From an uncultured Aquimarina sp. (GTDB lineage Bacteria > Bacteroidota > Bacteroidia > Flavobacteriales > Flavobacteriaceae), in contig CANMDW010000011.1 of the NCBI GenBank assembly GCA_947496705.1, positions 86,964-150,963 on the forward strand: 64,000 nucleotides of DNA, written 5' to 3'. Positions 42,637 to 52,183 of the stretch are shown one piece after another. How positions within the stretch are numbered: the stretch's first letter is position 1; the number at the start of each line of letters is the position of its first letter. The translations under genes and the position numbers were made by a program. A model generated the notes under the pieces. That model was not told where the DNA came from and did not search any database. It saw only the letters and a list, made by a program, of their open reading frames with translations.

Positions 42637-44343
42637 TTAAAACCCGATGGCTGTATCGTCACCTCGTTTGTCTGCACCGCCTTCAAGTGTGCCATCGGGT
42701 AATACAAGAATTCCATCCACTTTACCGATAATTCGGGATTGCCCTTCATCGATAGTATATCCTTTGGCCCGCAGATCGTTCAAAAGTTCACTGCCGAATG
42801 ACCCAGGTTCAAAAACCACCACATCTGGTAACCACTGATGATGAAAGCGAGGCGCATTCACTGCATCCTGCATGGTCATTCCAAACTCTTTTACATTCAA
42901 TATGGTTTGTAATACCGAGGTTATAATTGTGGCTCCTCCCGGAGTACCTACAGACATCCAGAATTTTCCATCTTTTTCTACCAGGGTGGGCGTCATAGAA
43001 CTCAACATTCTTTTTTCGGGAGCAATCGCATTGGCTTTGGCACCTATTAATCCAAACATATTAGGAACACCAGGTTTGGCACTAAAATCATCCATTTCAT
43101 TATTTAGAAACGTCCCAATCGCCGGGACATATAGTTTAGAACCATACGCACCATTAAGGGTAATCGTTACAGAAATAGCATTTCCAAACGGATCAACAAT
43201 CGAGTAGTGGGTGGTTTCATCACTTTCATATCCTGTGATCACACCACAATTGATCTCAGCTGAAGGAGTGGCTTTGTCAAAACTAAAATCTAACATTCGG
43301 TCTGATAGATACTCCTCGCTTATTAAGGTATCTACCGGGATGTCTGTAAAATCGGGATCGCCCAAATAAAAACCGCGGTCTGCATACGCTCTTCGTTCTG
43401 CTTCTGTAATCACCTGTATGGTTTTAAGTTGATTATGGCCGTATTCAGAAAGCTCATGGGGTTCGATCATTTTCATGATTTGCGCAAGGCAGACTCCTCC
43501 GCTAGAGGGTGGAGACATAGAGATAATCGAAAGGCCCTTATACTCAAATCGCACCGGATCCCTCCATTTTGCTTCATATTTTGAAAGATCTTCCATAGTG
43601 ATGATTCCACCTTTGGATTGTATATGCTCAACTAATTTCTTTCCGGTTTCACCGGTATAGAATTCTGCAGCACCATTTTTAATAATACGCTCCAGGGTTT
43701 TTGCGAGGTTTGGGTTTTTGATCGTATCAGCAACCTTATACTCTTTGGCAAAAAGAATAGTATCTTCATTAACTTCAACCATAAGTTCTCTGTAATTTTC
43801 GAAACTTCTTTTTTGTTTTTCGGTCACTACAAAACCACGATTGGCCAGTTCGACTACCGGAGTAAGGATTTCTTCTATAGGGAGAGAACCAAATTTTTTG
43901 TGCACGGCAAAAATCCCGGCTACTGTTCCTGGGACACCAATGGCCAGAGCACCCAACTGACTTTTCTCGGGGATAGGCTCTCCATTTTCATCCAGATACA
44001 TGTCTTTGGTTGCCGCTAGTGGGGCTTTCTCCCGATAATCCAATGCTCCCGTTTCTCCATTTGCTTTGCGATACACCATAAAACCACCCCCACCCAGACT
44101 ACCTGCAAAAGGAAAACTTACGGCCAATGCCATTTCGGTACCCACCATAGCATCAAAAGCATTTCCTCCTTTTTTCATGATTTCTGTCCCTATCCTTGAA
44201 GCTTCTTCCCTGGCCGATACCACCATGGCATTTTGGGTAATCACCCCACGAACAGGCTCGTAGATTTTAAGCTGTTTCTCTGGATTTGTTTTGCAGGAAA
44301 TAATGAATAGCGCAAACAAGCAAAAATGTATTGTATATTTCAT
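42637..44343 (-). CDS. ggt: Gamma-glutamyltransferase, periplasmic lipoprotein-type
   Basis: This 568-residue protein has a lipoprotein signal with IISCKTNPEK, then VVSAREEASRIGTEIMKKGG and the family body. The autocatalytic cleavage and nucleophile site is DETTHYSIVD, with Thr377 the expected new N-terminus of the small subunit; downstream are GSKLYVPAIGTFLNNEMDDF and SMTPTLVEKDGK. It hydrolyses or transfers the gamma-glutamyl group of glutathione outside the cytoplasm. It follows the acpH-like gene by 6 bp, so the two are cotranscribed. Confidence 0.95.
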   Translation of the reverse strand: MKYTIHFCLFALFIISCKTNPEKQLKIYEPVRGVITQNAMVVSAREEASRIGTEIMKKGGNAFDAMVGTEMALAVSFPFAGSLGGGGFMVYRKANGETGALDYREKAPLAATKDMYLDENGEPIPEKSQLGALAIGVPGTVAGIFAVHKKFGSLPIEEILTPVVELANRGFVVTEKQKRSFENYRELMVEVNEDTILFAKEYKVADTIKNPNLAKTLERIIKNGAAEFYTGETGKKLVEHIQSKGGIITMEDLSKYEAKWRDPVRFEYKGLSIISMSPPSSGGVCLAQIMKMIEPHELSEYGHNQLKTIQVITEAERRAYADRGFYLGDPDFTDIPVDTLISEEYLSDRMLDFSFDKATPSAEINCGVITGYESDETTHYSIVDPFGNAISVTITLNGAYGSKLYVPAIGTFLNNEMDDFSAKPGVPNMFGLIGAKANAIAPEKRMLSSMTPTLVEKDGKFWMSVGTPGGATIITSVLQTILNVKEFGMTMQDAVNAPRFHHQWLPDVVVFEPGSFGSELLNDLRAKGYTIDEGQSRIIGKVDGILVLPDGTLEGGADKRGDDTAIGF

Positions 44344-44349
44344 ATATAT

Positions 44350-44934
44350 TTAAAGTTTTTCGATTTCATTTTTAGTATATAACTCAAGTGCCGAGAAAAA
44401 GGAGCGAAACTCTGTATCAAAATCCAAATAATATTGTTCGAGTTCGATAACGGCCAGATTCATCTTAGACCGGTCTTTTGTTCTGTGATTCATTCGGGAT
44501 AGTACGGTGCCGATTCCTGAAACAGATGCATAACTAAGCAGCCAATTATCCTGAACCATATATGGAAGGAAATTTTGAATTTGTTTTGGCAGTACTTCAT
44601 GATATTCATGAAGCAGTTTGTAAAAGTCGGTGGTATAATCTTCCAGAGGAATATCTGAATATTCCTTCCAGTTTGCAGCTAAAAAATGATCATACAGTAT
44701 ATCTACGATTACAGTACTATAGTGTCTGTATTTTGGAAATAAACGAGATACACTTTTTTTTACAATATCGTGAGTATCTGTATACGAATCTATTTTGCGG
44801 TGCAGTGTGATACCTTGTTGAATGCGTCTGGGGTAGTTGAGAAATTTTTTGCCTTTCACCGAATCCGCAATAAAATTACCTATTTTAAGCTCCGGATCTT
44901 CACCGGAAAGATAAATATGAGCTAAGAAATTCAT
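44350..44934 (-). CDS. Acyl carrier protein phosphodiesterase (AcpH-like)
   Basis: This 194-residue protein starts MNFLAHIYLSGEDPELKIGNF, followed by IADSVKG, the typical N-terminus of the AcpH family (HD-like metalloenzymes that remove the phosphopantetheine arm from holo-ACP). The HRKIDSYTD and VDILYDHFLAANW motifs with their metal-binding His and Asp are present. It acts in the cytoplasm. It lies 6 bp upstream of ggt on the same strand; no metabolic link is obvious. Length is normal for the family. Confidence 0.9.
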   Translation of the reverse strand: MNFLAHIYLSGEDPELKIGNFIADSVKGKKFLNYPRRIQQGITLHRKIDSYTDTHDIVKKSVSRLFPKYRHYSTVIVDILYDHFLAANWKEYSDIPLEDYTTDFYKLLHEYHEVLPKQIQNFLPYMVQDNWLLSYASVSGIGTVLSRMNHRTKDRSKMNLAVIELEQYYLDFDTEFRSFFSALELYTKNEIEKL

Positions 44935-45182
44935 GCAGTTAAATTACTGATTTTTGAACTTATATCGTTCAATAAATGTTGTCTATGATTCAAATAATGT
45001 TGTCTGTACAAAAAAAAATATTTTCACATTTGGAACAATTATTTTTAAAACATGAACTCTTTCTGATTTTTATAATTCCTTGTAAAAGCATACTTTTTAG
45101 GTCGAATAAAAAAGTCACGATGAGTTCTGTTCAACAAAACGAGAATTTAAATCTACTATATTTTTTTCATAAAGTTTTATAA

Positions 45183-46040
45183 ATGATGAAGTTTACACTA
45201 TTTTTTAATTTCTGTTTATTCATATCCTTATCCTCTTGTAATATAGAGATGAGTAGTTCTGATTATACAGCACCAGGGACATTTACTACGGGGATTGAAG
45301 GGCCAGCTACAGATTATCTGGGAAATATTTATGCTGTAAATTATAAAAATGAAGGAACCATTGGTAAGGTTACTCCCGATGGAAAAATTTCACTTTTTCT
45401 GAAACTCCCAGAGGGCAGTGTTGGAAATGGGATACGATTTGGCAGCAGGGATAAAATGTTTATCGCCGATTATACCAATCATAACATTCTTCAGGTAGAT
45501 ATGAATACCAAAAAAGTTAGTGTTTTTGCTCATAACCCAGAGGCCAATCAACCCAATGATATTGCAATTGGTACTAAAGGTGTGATATATGCCAGTGATC
45601 CTGATTGGGCAAATAATACAGGTAATATATGGAAAATTACAAAAGAAAAAGGTTTTGAATTATTAGAAGGCCAAATGGGAACCACCAACGGCATAGAGGT
45701 AAGCCATGACAGAAAAAGATTGTTTGTAAATGAATCTGTACAAAGAAAATTATGGGTGTATGATATTCTTGAAAATGGTTTCGTGGCAAATAAAAAATTA
45801 TTTTTTTCTTTTGAAGACCACGGTTTGGATGGAATGCGATGCGATGATAAAGGAAATTTATATGTGTGTCGCTATGGTAAAGGAACAATAGTGGTATTAT
45901 CTCCTGAAGGTAAACAACTGAAAGAAATAAAACTACAGGGACAAAAACCAACAAATATCACTTTCAGTACAGATTTTGAGACGTTTTATATTACGATGGC
46001 AGATAGGGGATGCATTGAAGCCGTAAAAAATAATTTATAG
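45183..46040 (+). CDS. SMP-30/gluconolactonase-like beta-propeller lipoprotein
   Basis: This 285-residue protein has a lipoprotein signal with SSCNIEMSSS (Cys near residue 19). The mature part is a six-bladed SMP-30-type propeller: IEGPATDYLGNIYAVN, DGKISLFLKLPEGSVGNGIR, QPNDIAIGTKGVIYASDPDW, TNGIEVSHDRKRLFVNESV and DGMRCDDKGNLYVCRYGKG. Those blocks hold the metal-binding Glu, Asn and Asp positions of gluconolactonases. It probably hydrolyses a lactone in the periplasm. The start could be the second Met (residue 2). It is monocistronic. Confidence 0.88.
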   Translation: MMKFTLFFNFCLFISLSSCNIEMSSSDYTAPGTFTTGIEGPATDYLGNIYAVNYKNEGTIGKVTPDGKISLFLKLPEGSVGNGIRFGSRDKMFIADYTNHNILQVDMNTKKVSVFAHNPEANQPNDIAIGTKGVIYASDPDWANNTGNIWKITKEKGFELLEGQMGTTNGIEVSHDRKRLFVNESVQRKLWVYDILENGFVANKKLFFSFEDHGLDGMRCDDKGNLYVCRYGKGTIVVLSPEGKQLKEIKLQGQKPTNITFSTDFETFYITMADRGCIEAVKNNL

Positions 46041-46150
46041 AAGTCGTATGAATTCAGAAGACGATATTGAAGTGATTTAAACTGCTTAAGATAGATTAAA
46101 TCCGAATGATGCAACAAGGTTTTCTTTTTAGAACTTTGTTCTACATTAAA

Positions 46151-46181
46151 TTGTAGCAATTCTCTGTATCTTGTACATTTG
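46151..46181 (+). promoter_or_regulatory. Promoter of glmM
   Basis: TTG at 46151-46153 and TACATTTG at 46174-46181 with a 20-bp spacer match the Bacteroidota consensus. The start codon follows 29 bp downstream. Confidence 0.7.
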
Positions 46182-46210
46182 CCAAAAATTGGAAATAATA
46201 AGCAAGATAT

Positions 46211-47599
46211 ATGACATTAATCAAATCAATTTCAGGAATCAGGGGCACCATAGGAGGAAGAGTAGGAGATAATCTTACACCGGTAGATACTGTAAAATTT
46301 GCCTCGGCTTATGGGAGTTGGCTAAAAAGCGAAAGCAATAAACAACATCCAACAGTAGTGGTAGGTCGTGATGCCCGAATTTCGGGAGCAATGATTCAGG
46401 AATTGGTAATGAATAGTTTGGTAGGGTTAGGGATCCATGTGATTGATCTGGGGCTTTCTACCACACCTACAGTAGAGATTGCAGTACCGATAGAAAAGGC
46501 AGATGGCGGGATAATTCTCACCGCTAGTCATAATCCAAAACAATGGAATGCACTGAAACTTCTTAACAATAAAGGAGAATTCTTAAATGCCGAAAATGGT
46601 AAAAAGATTCTGGATATTGCAGAAAATGATGCTTACACCTTTGCCGAAGTGGATGATCTGGGAAGTATTACTGTAAATGAAACCTATATTGATAAACATA
46701 TAGAAGAAGTATTAAACCTGTCTTTGGTCAATGCCAAGATCGTAAAAGAGGCTGGTTTTAAAGTGGTAGTAGATGCGGTGAATTCTACCGGGGGTATTGC
46801 CATACCAAGATTACTTAAAAAAATGGGTGTAGAAGTGGTAGAACTATATTGTGAACCCAATGGTCATTTTCCGCATAACCCAGAACCGCTTAAAGAGCAC
46901 CTCACAGATCTGTCGGCTTTGGTAGTAAAAGAAAAAGCAGATTTAGGGATTACTGTAGATCCAGATGTAGATCGTTTGGCTTTTATGAGTGAAGATGGCG
47001 AAATGTTTGGTGAAGAATATACGCTGGTAGCTTGTGCTGATTTTGTGTTGGGAAAAACCCCTGGTAATACGGTTTCCAATTTATCTTCGAGCAGAGCGCT
47101 AAGGGATGTAACCCAAAAACATAACGGCACTTATGAAGCGAGCGCTGTAGGAGAGGTGAATGTGGTGGCAACCATGAAAGCCAATAATGCAATCATAGGT
47201 GGCGAAGGCAATGGCGGGATTATTTATCCGGCATCACACTATGGTAGAGATTCTTTGGTTGGTGTAGCGTTATTTCTTACCCATCTGGCTGAAAAAAAAT
47301 GCAGTGTAAGCGCTTTGAGAAATTCGTACCCGTCTTATTTTATGAGTAAAAATAAAATTCAATTGACTCCAGATTTGGATGTTGACAAGATTTTGGAAGG
47401 TTTTTATAAGAAACATGCTGCCGAAGAAGTATCTACCGTAGATGGGGTTAAAGTTGACTTTGCAGATAAGTGGGTACATTTGCGTAAAAGTAATACCGAG
47501 CCGATTATTCGTATTTATACCGAAGCGCCGAGTCAGGAAAAAGCAGATCGATTGGCAGAGGAAACCATCGATACTTTAAAGAAGATAGCAGGAATATAG
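46211..47599 (+). CDS. glmM: Phosphoglucosamine mutase
   Basis: This 462-residue protein is a phosphohexomutase: the sugar-phosphate-binding start ISGIRGTIGG, the phosphoserine loop TASHNPKQWNALK with Ser106, the metal loop DPDVDRLAF, the sugar-binding GEGNGGI and the phosphate-binding end RKSNTEPIIRIYTEA. It converts glucosamine 6-phosphate to glucosamine 1-phosphate for UDP-GlcNAc and hence peptidoglycan and LPS. Phosphomannomutase or phosphoglucomutase specificity is not formally excluded, but the GEGNGG loop favours GlmM-type enzymes. A consensus promoter precedes it. Confidence 0.92.
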   Translation: MTLIKSISGIRGTIGGRVGDNLTPVDTVKFASAYGSWLKSESNKQHPTVVVGRDARISGAMIQELVMNSLVGLGIHVIDLGLSTTPTVEIAVPIEKADGGIILTASHNPKQWNALKLLNNKGEFLNAENGKKILDIAENDAYTFAEVDDLGSITVNETYIDKHIEEVLNLSLVNAKIVKEAGFKVVVDAVNSTGGIAIPRLLKKMGVEVVELYCEPNGHFPHNPEPLKEHLTDLSALVVKEKADLGITVDPDVDRLAFMSEDGEMFGEEYTLVACADFVLGKTPGNTVSNLSSSRALRDVTQKHNGTYEASAVGEVNVVATMKANNAIIGGEGNGGIIYPASHYGRDSLVGVALFLTHLAEKKCSVSALRNSYPSYFMSKNKIQLTPDLDVDKILEGFYKKHAAEEVSTVDGVKVDFADKWVHLRKSNTEPIIRIYTEAPSQEKADRLAEETIDTLKKIAGI

Positions 47600-47690
47600 A
47601 ACTATTGACCTATTAAATGCTCTGTAAAGGTCACAATAGCCATGAGGTATTTTACAAAAGCCTTATATTACAGTGAGCCCGTAGGATGTA

Positions 47691-48590
47691 TCAATCAACA
47701 ATAGCGCCTTCAGGAATTGCAGTATCTTTATGTTTCCATCGTTTATGAGTCCATAGATAATATTCAGGTTTTTCCCGTATTTGATTTTCGAGTAACCGTA
47801 AGTATTTTTTTATAACATAAAACTTTTCTTCATTCTTACTATTTTCAGAGATAGGAATAAATTTCACTTCATAATGTCCTCGTTTTACTTTTTCAACCTG
47901 AAGATATAAAACAATAACATCGAGTCGTTGTGCCAAAAATTCACCTCCCAGGAATATAGGTACTTTAACTCCCATAAAATCGGTCCAATATTTTGCATTA
48001 TAAATCTTTGGGGATTGATCAGAGATCATTCCATATGCACATACTGTACCTTCTTGTTTATCCTTAATAATCTGTCTGGCTACTTTGTGACTAGCAATAA
48101 GCCTGGAATTAAAACGACCTCGCATGCGATGTGCCAGGCGATCAAAATATTTATTTTTTATTTGCTTGTAGATTCCTACACATGGATTTATAGATACCAG
48201 GTCGATCCCGTTAGACCATTCAAAGCTGCCATAATGCCCCATTAATGCAATGATGCTTTTGTTCTGTTTTTCAAACTCATGGAATTCCTCGAGATTAACC
48301 ACCTTATATCGTTTTATCAATTCTTCTCTCGAAATGGAAAGCGATTTTGTCATTTCCAAAAACATATCACACATGTGCTTATAGAAGGCTTTTCGAATCT
48401 TCTGTATTTCTTCTTTAGATTTTTCAGGAAATACCAAAACCAGGTTTTCGGTTACGGTCTTTCTTCTATACCGTATTATATAGTAGACCAGAATATAGGT
48501 GCAAGTTGAAAATGCATAAAATATTCGCCAGGGCAATTTAGAAATTCCCAAAAGTATTGGATAAGTCAGGCAGTATATGAATAGTTGCAT
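47691..48590 (-). CDS. LpxL/HtrB-like lipid A acyltransferase, paralogue 2
   Basis: This 299-residue protein has an N-terminal membrane anchor (ILLGISKLPWRIFYAF), the basic segment YRRKTVTENLVLVFPEK, and the catalytic GHYGSFEWS motif with H(x4)E, as in the lysophospholipid/LpxL acyltransferase family. SDQSPKIYNAKYWTDFMG and the late YLWTHKRWKHKD are also typical. It adds a secondary acyl chain to lipid A or a related lipid at the inner membrane. It follows a close paralogue by 64 bp on the same strand, so the two form an operon made by tandem duplication. Confidence 0.92.
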   Translation of the reverse strand: MQLFIYCLTYPILLGISKLPWRIFYAFSTCTYILVYYIIRYRRKTVTENLVLVFPEKSKEEIQKIRKAFYKHMCDMFLEMTKSLSISREELIKRYKVVNLEEFHEFEKQNKSIIALMGHYGSFEWSNGIDLVSINPCVGIYKQIKNKYFDRLAHRMRGRFNSRLIASHKVARQIIKDKQEGTVCAYGMISDQSPKIYNAKYWTDFMGVKVPIFLGGEFLAQRLDVIVLYLQVEKVKRGHYEVKFIPISENSKNEEKFYVIKKYLRLLENQIREKPEYYLWTHKRWKHKDTAIPEGAIVD

Positions 48591-48654
48591 GAATAGAGAT
48601 GGTTAGAAACTCACAAAGGTAAACTTATTTAACAGATAGCACACAAATGAGTCT

Positions 48655-49578
48655 TTAATCTATTGTTGCGTCATCAGGAATTTGGGCATTGCGATGTTTC
48701 CATCGCTTATGCGACCAGAGATAGTATTCAGGTTTATTATGAATTTGTTTTTCAAGAAGACGCAGGTAACTTTTAACAATAGAGTAGTCCTCAGCGTTTT
48801 TTGAGTCTTCAGTAATAGAAACAAAAGTAGCTTCATAATGCCCTCTTTTTATTTTTTCGACCTGTAAATAATAGGTGTTCAATCCTAATCGTTTTGCTAA
48901 TGCTTCGCCACCCAAAAATGTAGGAACTTTTATTCCCATAAAGTCTGTCCAATAAGTTGCATTATACATTTTTGGAGATTGATCAGAGACTAGTCCATAC
49001 ATGTAGAGCCCTTCTTTGATTTGGTCTTCTTTAATGACTCTCATAGCATCTTTACTGGTAACTACTCTAGAACCAAACCGGGCACGGATTCGATGTACCA
49101 ATCTGTCGAAATATTTGTTTCCGATTTGTTTATAGATCCCGACTGCCTGAAAATTGGTTTGCAGATCAATTACATTAGACCATTCATAACTGGCATAATG
49201 TGCCATGAAAACCATAATGTTTTCACCTTTAGCTTCTAATTCATGTAATTTTTCAATATTTGTAACCTTGAAACGTTTCATCATTTCTTCATTAGAAATG
49301 GAGATAGATTTGATCATTTCTAAAAACATATCACACATATGTTGATAAAAATCCCTTCTTATTTTTTTGATCTCATCTAATTGTTTCTCTGGGAAAACTA
49401 ATGTAAGATTTTCGGTTACTGTTTTTCTTCTGTACCTGATAATATGATATACCAAAATATAAACACAGGTTGAAAACAGATAAAACAAACGCCAGGGTAA
49501 TTTTGAGATAACCCATAGCAGAGGATATACCAAACAATATATGAATAGTTGCATTAAATGAATCAAATTAAAGCCCAC
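48655..49578 (-). CDS. LpxL/HtrB-like lipid A acyltransferase, paralogue 1
   Basis: This 307-residue protein is a close paralogue of the downstream gene (PWRLFYLFSTCVYILVYHII and TYWTDFMGIKVPTFLGGEAL align with counterparts there). The catalytic motif is AHYASYEWS, H(x4)E. ATG at 49578 adds eight residues over a second possible ATG at 49554 (MQLFIYCLVYPLLW), which aligns exactly with the start of the paralogue and may be the true one. The pair could supply acyl chains to different positions of lipid A. Both copies look intact. Confidence 0.92.
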   Translation of the reverse strand: MGFNLIHLMQLFIYCLVYPLLWVISKLPWRLFYLFSTCVYILVYHIIRYRRKTVTENLTLVFPEKQLDEIKKIRRDFYQHMCDMFLEMIKSISISNEEMMKRFKVTNIEKLHELEAKGENIMVFMAHYASYEWSNVIDLQTNFQAVGIYKQIGNKYFDRLVHRIRARFGSRVVTSKDAMRVIKEDQIKEGLYMYGLVSDQSPKMYNATYWTDFMGIKVPTFLGGEALAKRLGLNTYYLQVEKIKRGHYEATFVSITEDSKNAEDYSIVKSYLRLLEKQIHNKPEYYLWSHKRWKHRNAQIPDDATID

Positions 49579-49696
49579 AAAGATAAAATTATTCGATTTT
49601 TTTTGTCATAAACTTATGCTAATAAGAACACTGGTAGCAAAATGATGATTTCGCAGGGAATAAAAAAAGTCAAGGAGAGTTCGTTAAAATATGTGT

Positions 49697-49704
49697 TATA
49701 TTTG
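49697..49704 (+). promoter_or_regulatory. -7 promoter element of the rhomboid gene
   Basis: TATATTTG matches the consensus exactly and ends 16 bp before the ATG at 49721, so the predicted leader is about 10 nt. Confidence 0.6.
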
Positions 49705-49720
49705 AAAAAAAATCATTTGT

Positions 49721-50371
49721 ATGGGGAACATAAATATCGTTCTGATCGTAATTATTGGGGTTAATATTCTAATGTCATTAAAAGGATTTAATGACTTTTC
49801 TTTTTTTGAGAAGTACAAGTTTAACATTGGAGGAATTAGACGAGGAGAGCAGATACGGATGCTTACTTCCGGTTTTTTACATGTGGATTTGATGCACTTG
49901 TTTTTTAATATGTTTACGCTCTATTTTTTTGCTCCGGTAGTTCTTAGTTTTCTGGGTAATGTTAAGTTCTTAATCGTTTATTTTGGAAGTTTATTGGTAG
50001 GTAACTTGTTTTCGCTTTTTTTTCATAAAGATGAATATCATTATAGTGCGGTTGGGGCAAGTGGTGCGGTTTCAGGAGTAATATATGCCGGGATTTTGTT
50101 CAGACCGGATATGAGTTTGTATTTGATGTTTATCCCTATTCCCATCCCTGCCTATGTATTTGGTATTGGATATTTGTTATATTCTATTTTTGGTATGAAA
50201 AAAAGTATCGGAAATATAGGGCATGATGCTCATTTTGGAGGAGCTGTGGGAGGTTATGTGATTACGTTAATTTTGGCACCCTGGTTATTTCAGCAAAACC
50301 TGTTGATGATCGGTTTATTGGCAATACCTATTCTCATTCTTTTTGTGTTACAGAAATTAGGAAAACTGTAA
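49721..50371 (+). CDS. Rhomboid-family intramembrane serine protease
   Basis: This 216-residue membrane protein has six hydrophobic helices. FLHVDLMHLFFNMFTLYFF carries the conserved L1/helix 2 His and Asn, GASGAVSG contains the catalytic Ser114, and GHDAHFGGAVGGY contains the catalytic His171. It is a minimal bacterial-type rhomboid that cleaves within or near membrane helices; the substrate is unknown. It is monocistronic with a near-leaderless promoter. Confidence 0.93.
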   Translation: MGNINIVLIVIIGVNILMSLKGFNDFSFFEKYKFNIGGIRRGEQIRMLTSGFLHVDLMHLFFNMFTLYFFAPVVLSFLGNVKFLIVYFGSLLVGNLFSLFFHKDEYHYSAVGASGAVSGVIYAGILFRPDMSLYLMFIPIPIPAYVFGIGYLLYSIFGMKKSIGNIGHDAHFGGAVGGYVITLILAPWLFQQNLLMIGLLAIPILILFVLQKLGKL

Positions 50372-50545
50372 TAGCAGTTCTTATTTGAAATTAGTGTAAA
50401 GAAAATTGAAATATTTTTGTTCTAAAAGAAAAATAAAATTTATGGATCACCATGGCTATCATTCCATTTTGAAGTATGGGACAAAAAAACACAGTTTTAT
50501 ACAGTGATTTCATATGAGAAATAGTATAAAGTAGTTATCAGATAA

Positions 50546-50679
50546 AAGAGGCAGTCTGAAAAGTCTTGTTCTTCGTCTTTACGAGGCACGAAGCAATCTT
50601 TAGGTTATTGAAAACCAGTTAAAATTACTTCACTTCGTTCGTAATGACGTTTTAATTATGTTTTTCAGACAGCCTCTTT
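50546..50679. repeat. Family 5 inverted-repeat element
   Basis: The ends AAGAGGCAGTCTGAAAA and, as reverse complement of the right end, AAAGAGGCTGTCTGAAAAA are inverted repeats. The interior holds ACGAGGCACGAAGCAATCTT and CGTTCGTAATGACG, a nested inverted repeat resembling interspersed sequences seen widely in Bacteroidota. It fills most of the gap 50372-50701; the other part has no feature. Confidence 0.7.
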
Positions 50680-50701
50680 ACGCTTTATAGTTTTGTGTTT
50701 G

Positions 50702-51838
50702 CTATAGTGATTTCTCGTCAAGCAGTTCAGAAATTTTACTTTCTAAAGCTGGCCCTCTAAGATTTTTAGCAATCACATTACCTTTTTCATCCAGGATAAA
50801 CGTGGCAGGAATAGATCTTACTCCATATGTTCTTGCAATGGGTTCCTGCCAGAATTGTAAATGAGATACATGATTCCAATCCAGGTTATCATCTGCAATT
50901 GCTTTGGTCCATGATTCCTGTTTTTTATCCAGGGAAACACCAATGATATTTAATCCTTTGGCGTGATATTTATTATAAACCCTTACCACATTTGGGTTTT
51001 CAATCCTGCAAGGTTTACACCAGGAAGCCCAAAAATCAATAATAGTTACCTTACCCATAGATTCTTTAAGAGATAATAGCTTACCATCGGGTGTTGGAGC
51101 AGAAAAATCCTCGGCTTCACTACCAATGTCTATTCTTTTTTGCATAGAGACGGCAATTGCATTATTGATAAGTTGGTCCAGGTTTTTTCCAAGCCTGGTT
51201 GTTTTTAATGTATCATCAAGTGCAGCATACTTCTCCTGGGCTTCTTTTGCCGGTATCGTTTTAAGGTTTAACAGATCGGTAATGGCCATTATAGAGACTA
51301 AAGAGCTTGCATTTTTTTCGGCTAATTCTTTGCGATATTCATTTTCTTTTTCGTTTAATGCTTCTCTTTCAATACCTATTTTAAGTGCTTTATCGGCTTC
51401 ATTTAATTTGGTTGCAATATGATATTCATTATTGAGTTTTACCTTTTCTTCTGCAAAAGTTTTAATAGTGCCGAGGTATTTAAAGAACAGTTGATTTTCA
51501 GGACCTCCTTCAATAATCGAAGATCGCAGACTATCTTTGTAGATGGTCATTTTGATTGGATTGTTTTCAGCCAAAAATAATACATTACCAGGAGTGTTCT
51601 TAAATGTCAAATAGTTAAAATCATTATTTTCGACAGGAGGTAAGCTTATTTGGAATTTACCTTGTTGTATGGTAGCAGAGTCTATAATTGTTGGTCTATT
51701 AGACTCACTAATAGCATTTACATATACTATCGATCCGTCTTCAAAACCGGTAATATCTGCGATTATAGAATATCCTTTTTCTTCTTTTTTACAAGCTACA
51801 AGTAGGAGAATTGTTGCCAGTAATGCAATTCTTTTCAT
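50702..51838 (-). CDS. TlpA-type thiol-disulfide oxidoreductase lipoprotein (DUF4369)
   Basis: The ATG at 51838 (MKRIALLATILLLVACKKEE) gives a perfect lipoprotein signal with lipobox LVAC; the frame to 51907 adds a non-signal extension. The 378-residue protein has an N-terminal DUF4369 domain (GFEDGSIVYVNAIS to NNPIKMTIYKD), a helical middle, and a C-terminal thioredoxin domain with the active site DFWASWCKPCRIENP and the cis-Pro region SIPATFILDEKG. It should reduce disulfides in the periplasm, with electrons from a CcdA/DsbD-like partner encoded elsewhere. The redox-active motif contrasts with the WSMES version at 6932-8407. Confidence 0.93.
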   Translation of the reverse strand: MKRIALLATILLLVACKKEEKGYSIIADITGFEDGSIVYVNAISESNRPTIIDSATIQQGKFQISLPPVENNDFNYLTFKNTPGNVLFLAENNPIKMTIYKDSLRSSIIEGGPENQLFFKYLGTIKTFAEEKVKLNNEYHIATKLNEADKALKIGIEREALNEKENEYRKELAEKNASSLVSIMAITDLLNLKTIPAKEAQEKYAALDDTLKTTRLGKNLDQLINNAIAVSMQKRIDIGSEAEDFSAPTPDGKLLSLKESMGKVTIIDFWASWCKPCRIENPNVVRVYNKYHAKGLNIIGVSLDKKQESWTKAIADDNLDWNHVSHLQFWQEPIARTYGVRSIPATFILDEKGNVIAKNLRGPALESKISELLDEKSL

Positions 51839-52183
51839 AATATTTGGATTTATTGGAGGTAAAAATAAAGAATCCACCTTACAAACTCCAAAAATTAACT
51901 TTTTCATATCATTTAATTATTTAGATGACTTTTTTTAACCAGGAAAAAATAAGTCTTTTCGTGTAACAAAATCTTCGTTTTTATGTCTAACTTATTAGGG
52001 ATGGCATGATATGTGTAGGGGTATACTGAAAGTTTTTTTAATTTCAAGTCTAATTTTTCAGGTACTATTCGTCATAGTGTTAAACCGATTAGCATACATA
52101 AAAAAAATTTAATTAATTGTTAATATCTAGAGATACAAGTTGGTTTGTATTATTTTTGTTAAATTAGGGTAAATAAACAGGTT
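51839..52183. other. Intergenic region upstream of the GAF-like gene
   Basis: These 345 bases hold no gene. TATTTTTG at 52151-52158 fits the -7 consensus and would place the transcript start about 20 bp before the GAF-like gene, but no TTG box sits at the right distance. No repeat element was recognised. Confidence 0.4.

Noticed and set aside
44976..45182. 68-codon plus-strand frame directly before the SMP-30-like gene
   Set aside because: Composition is AT-driven (Leu/Phe/Ile/Lys), no recognisable family, and the start has no promoter; more likely the leader of the next gene.
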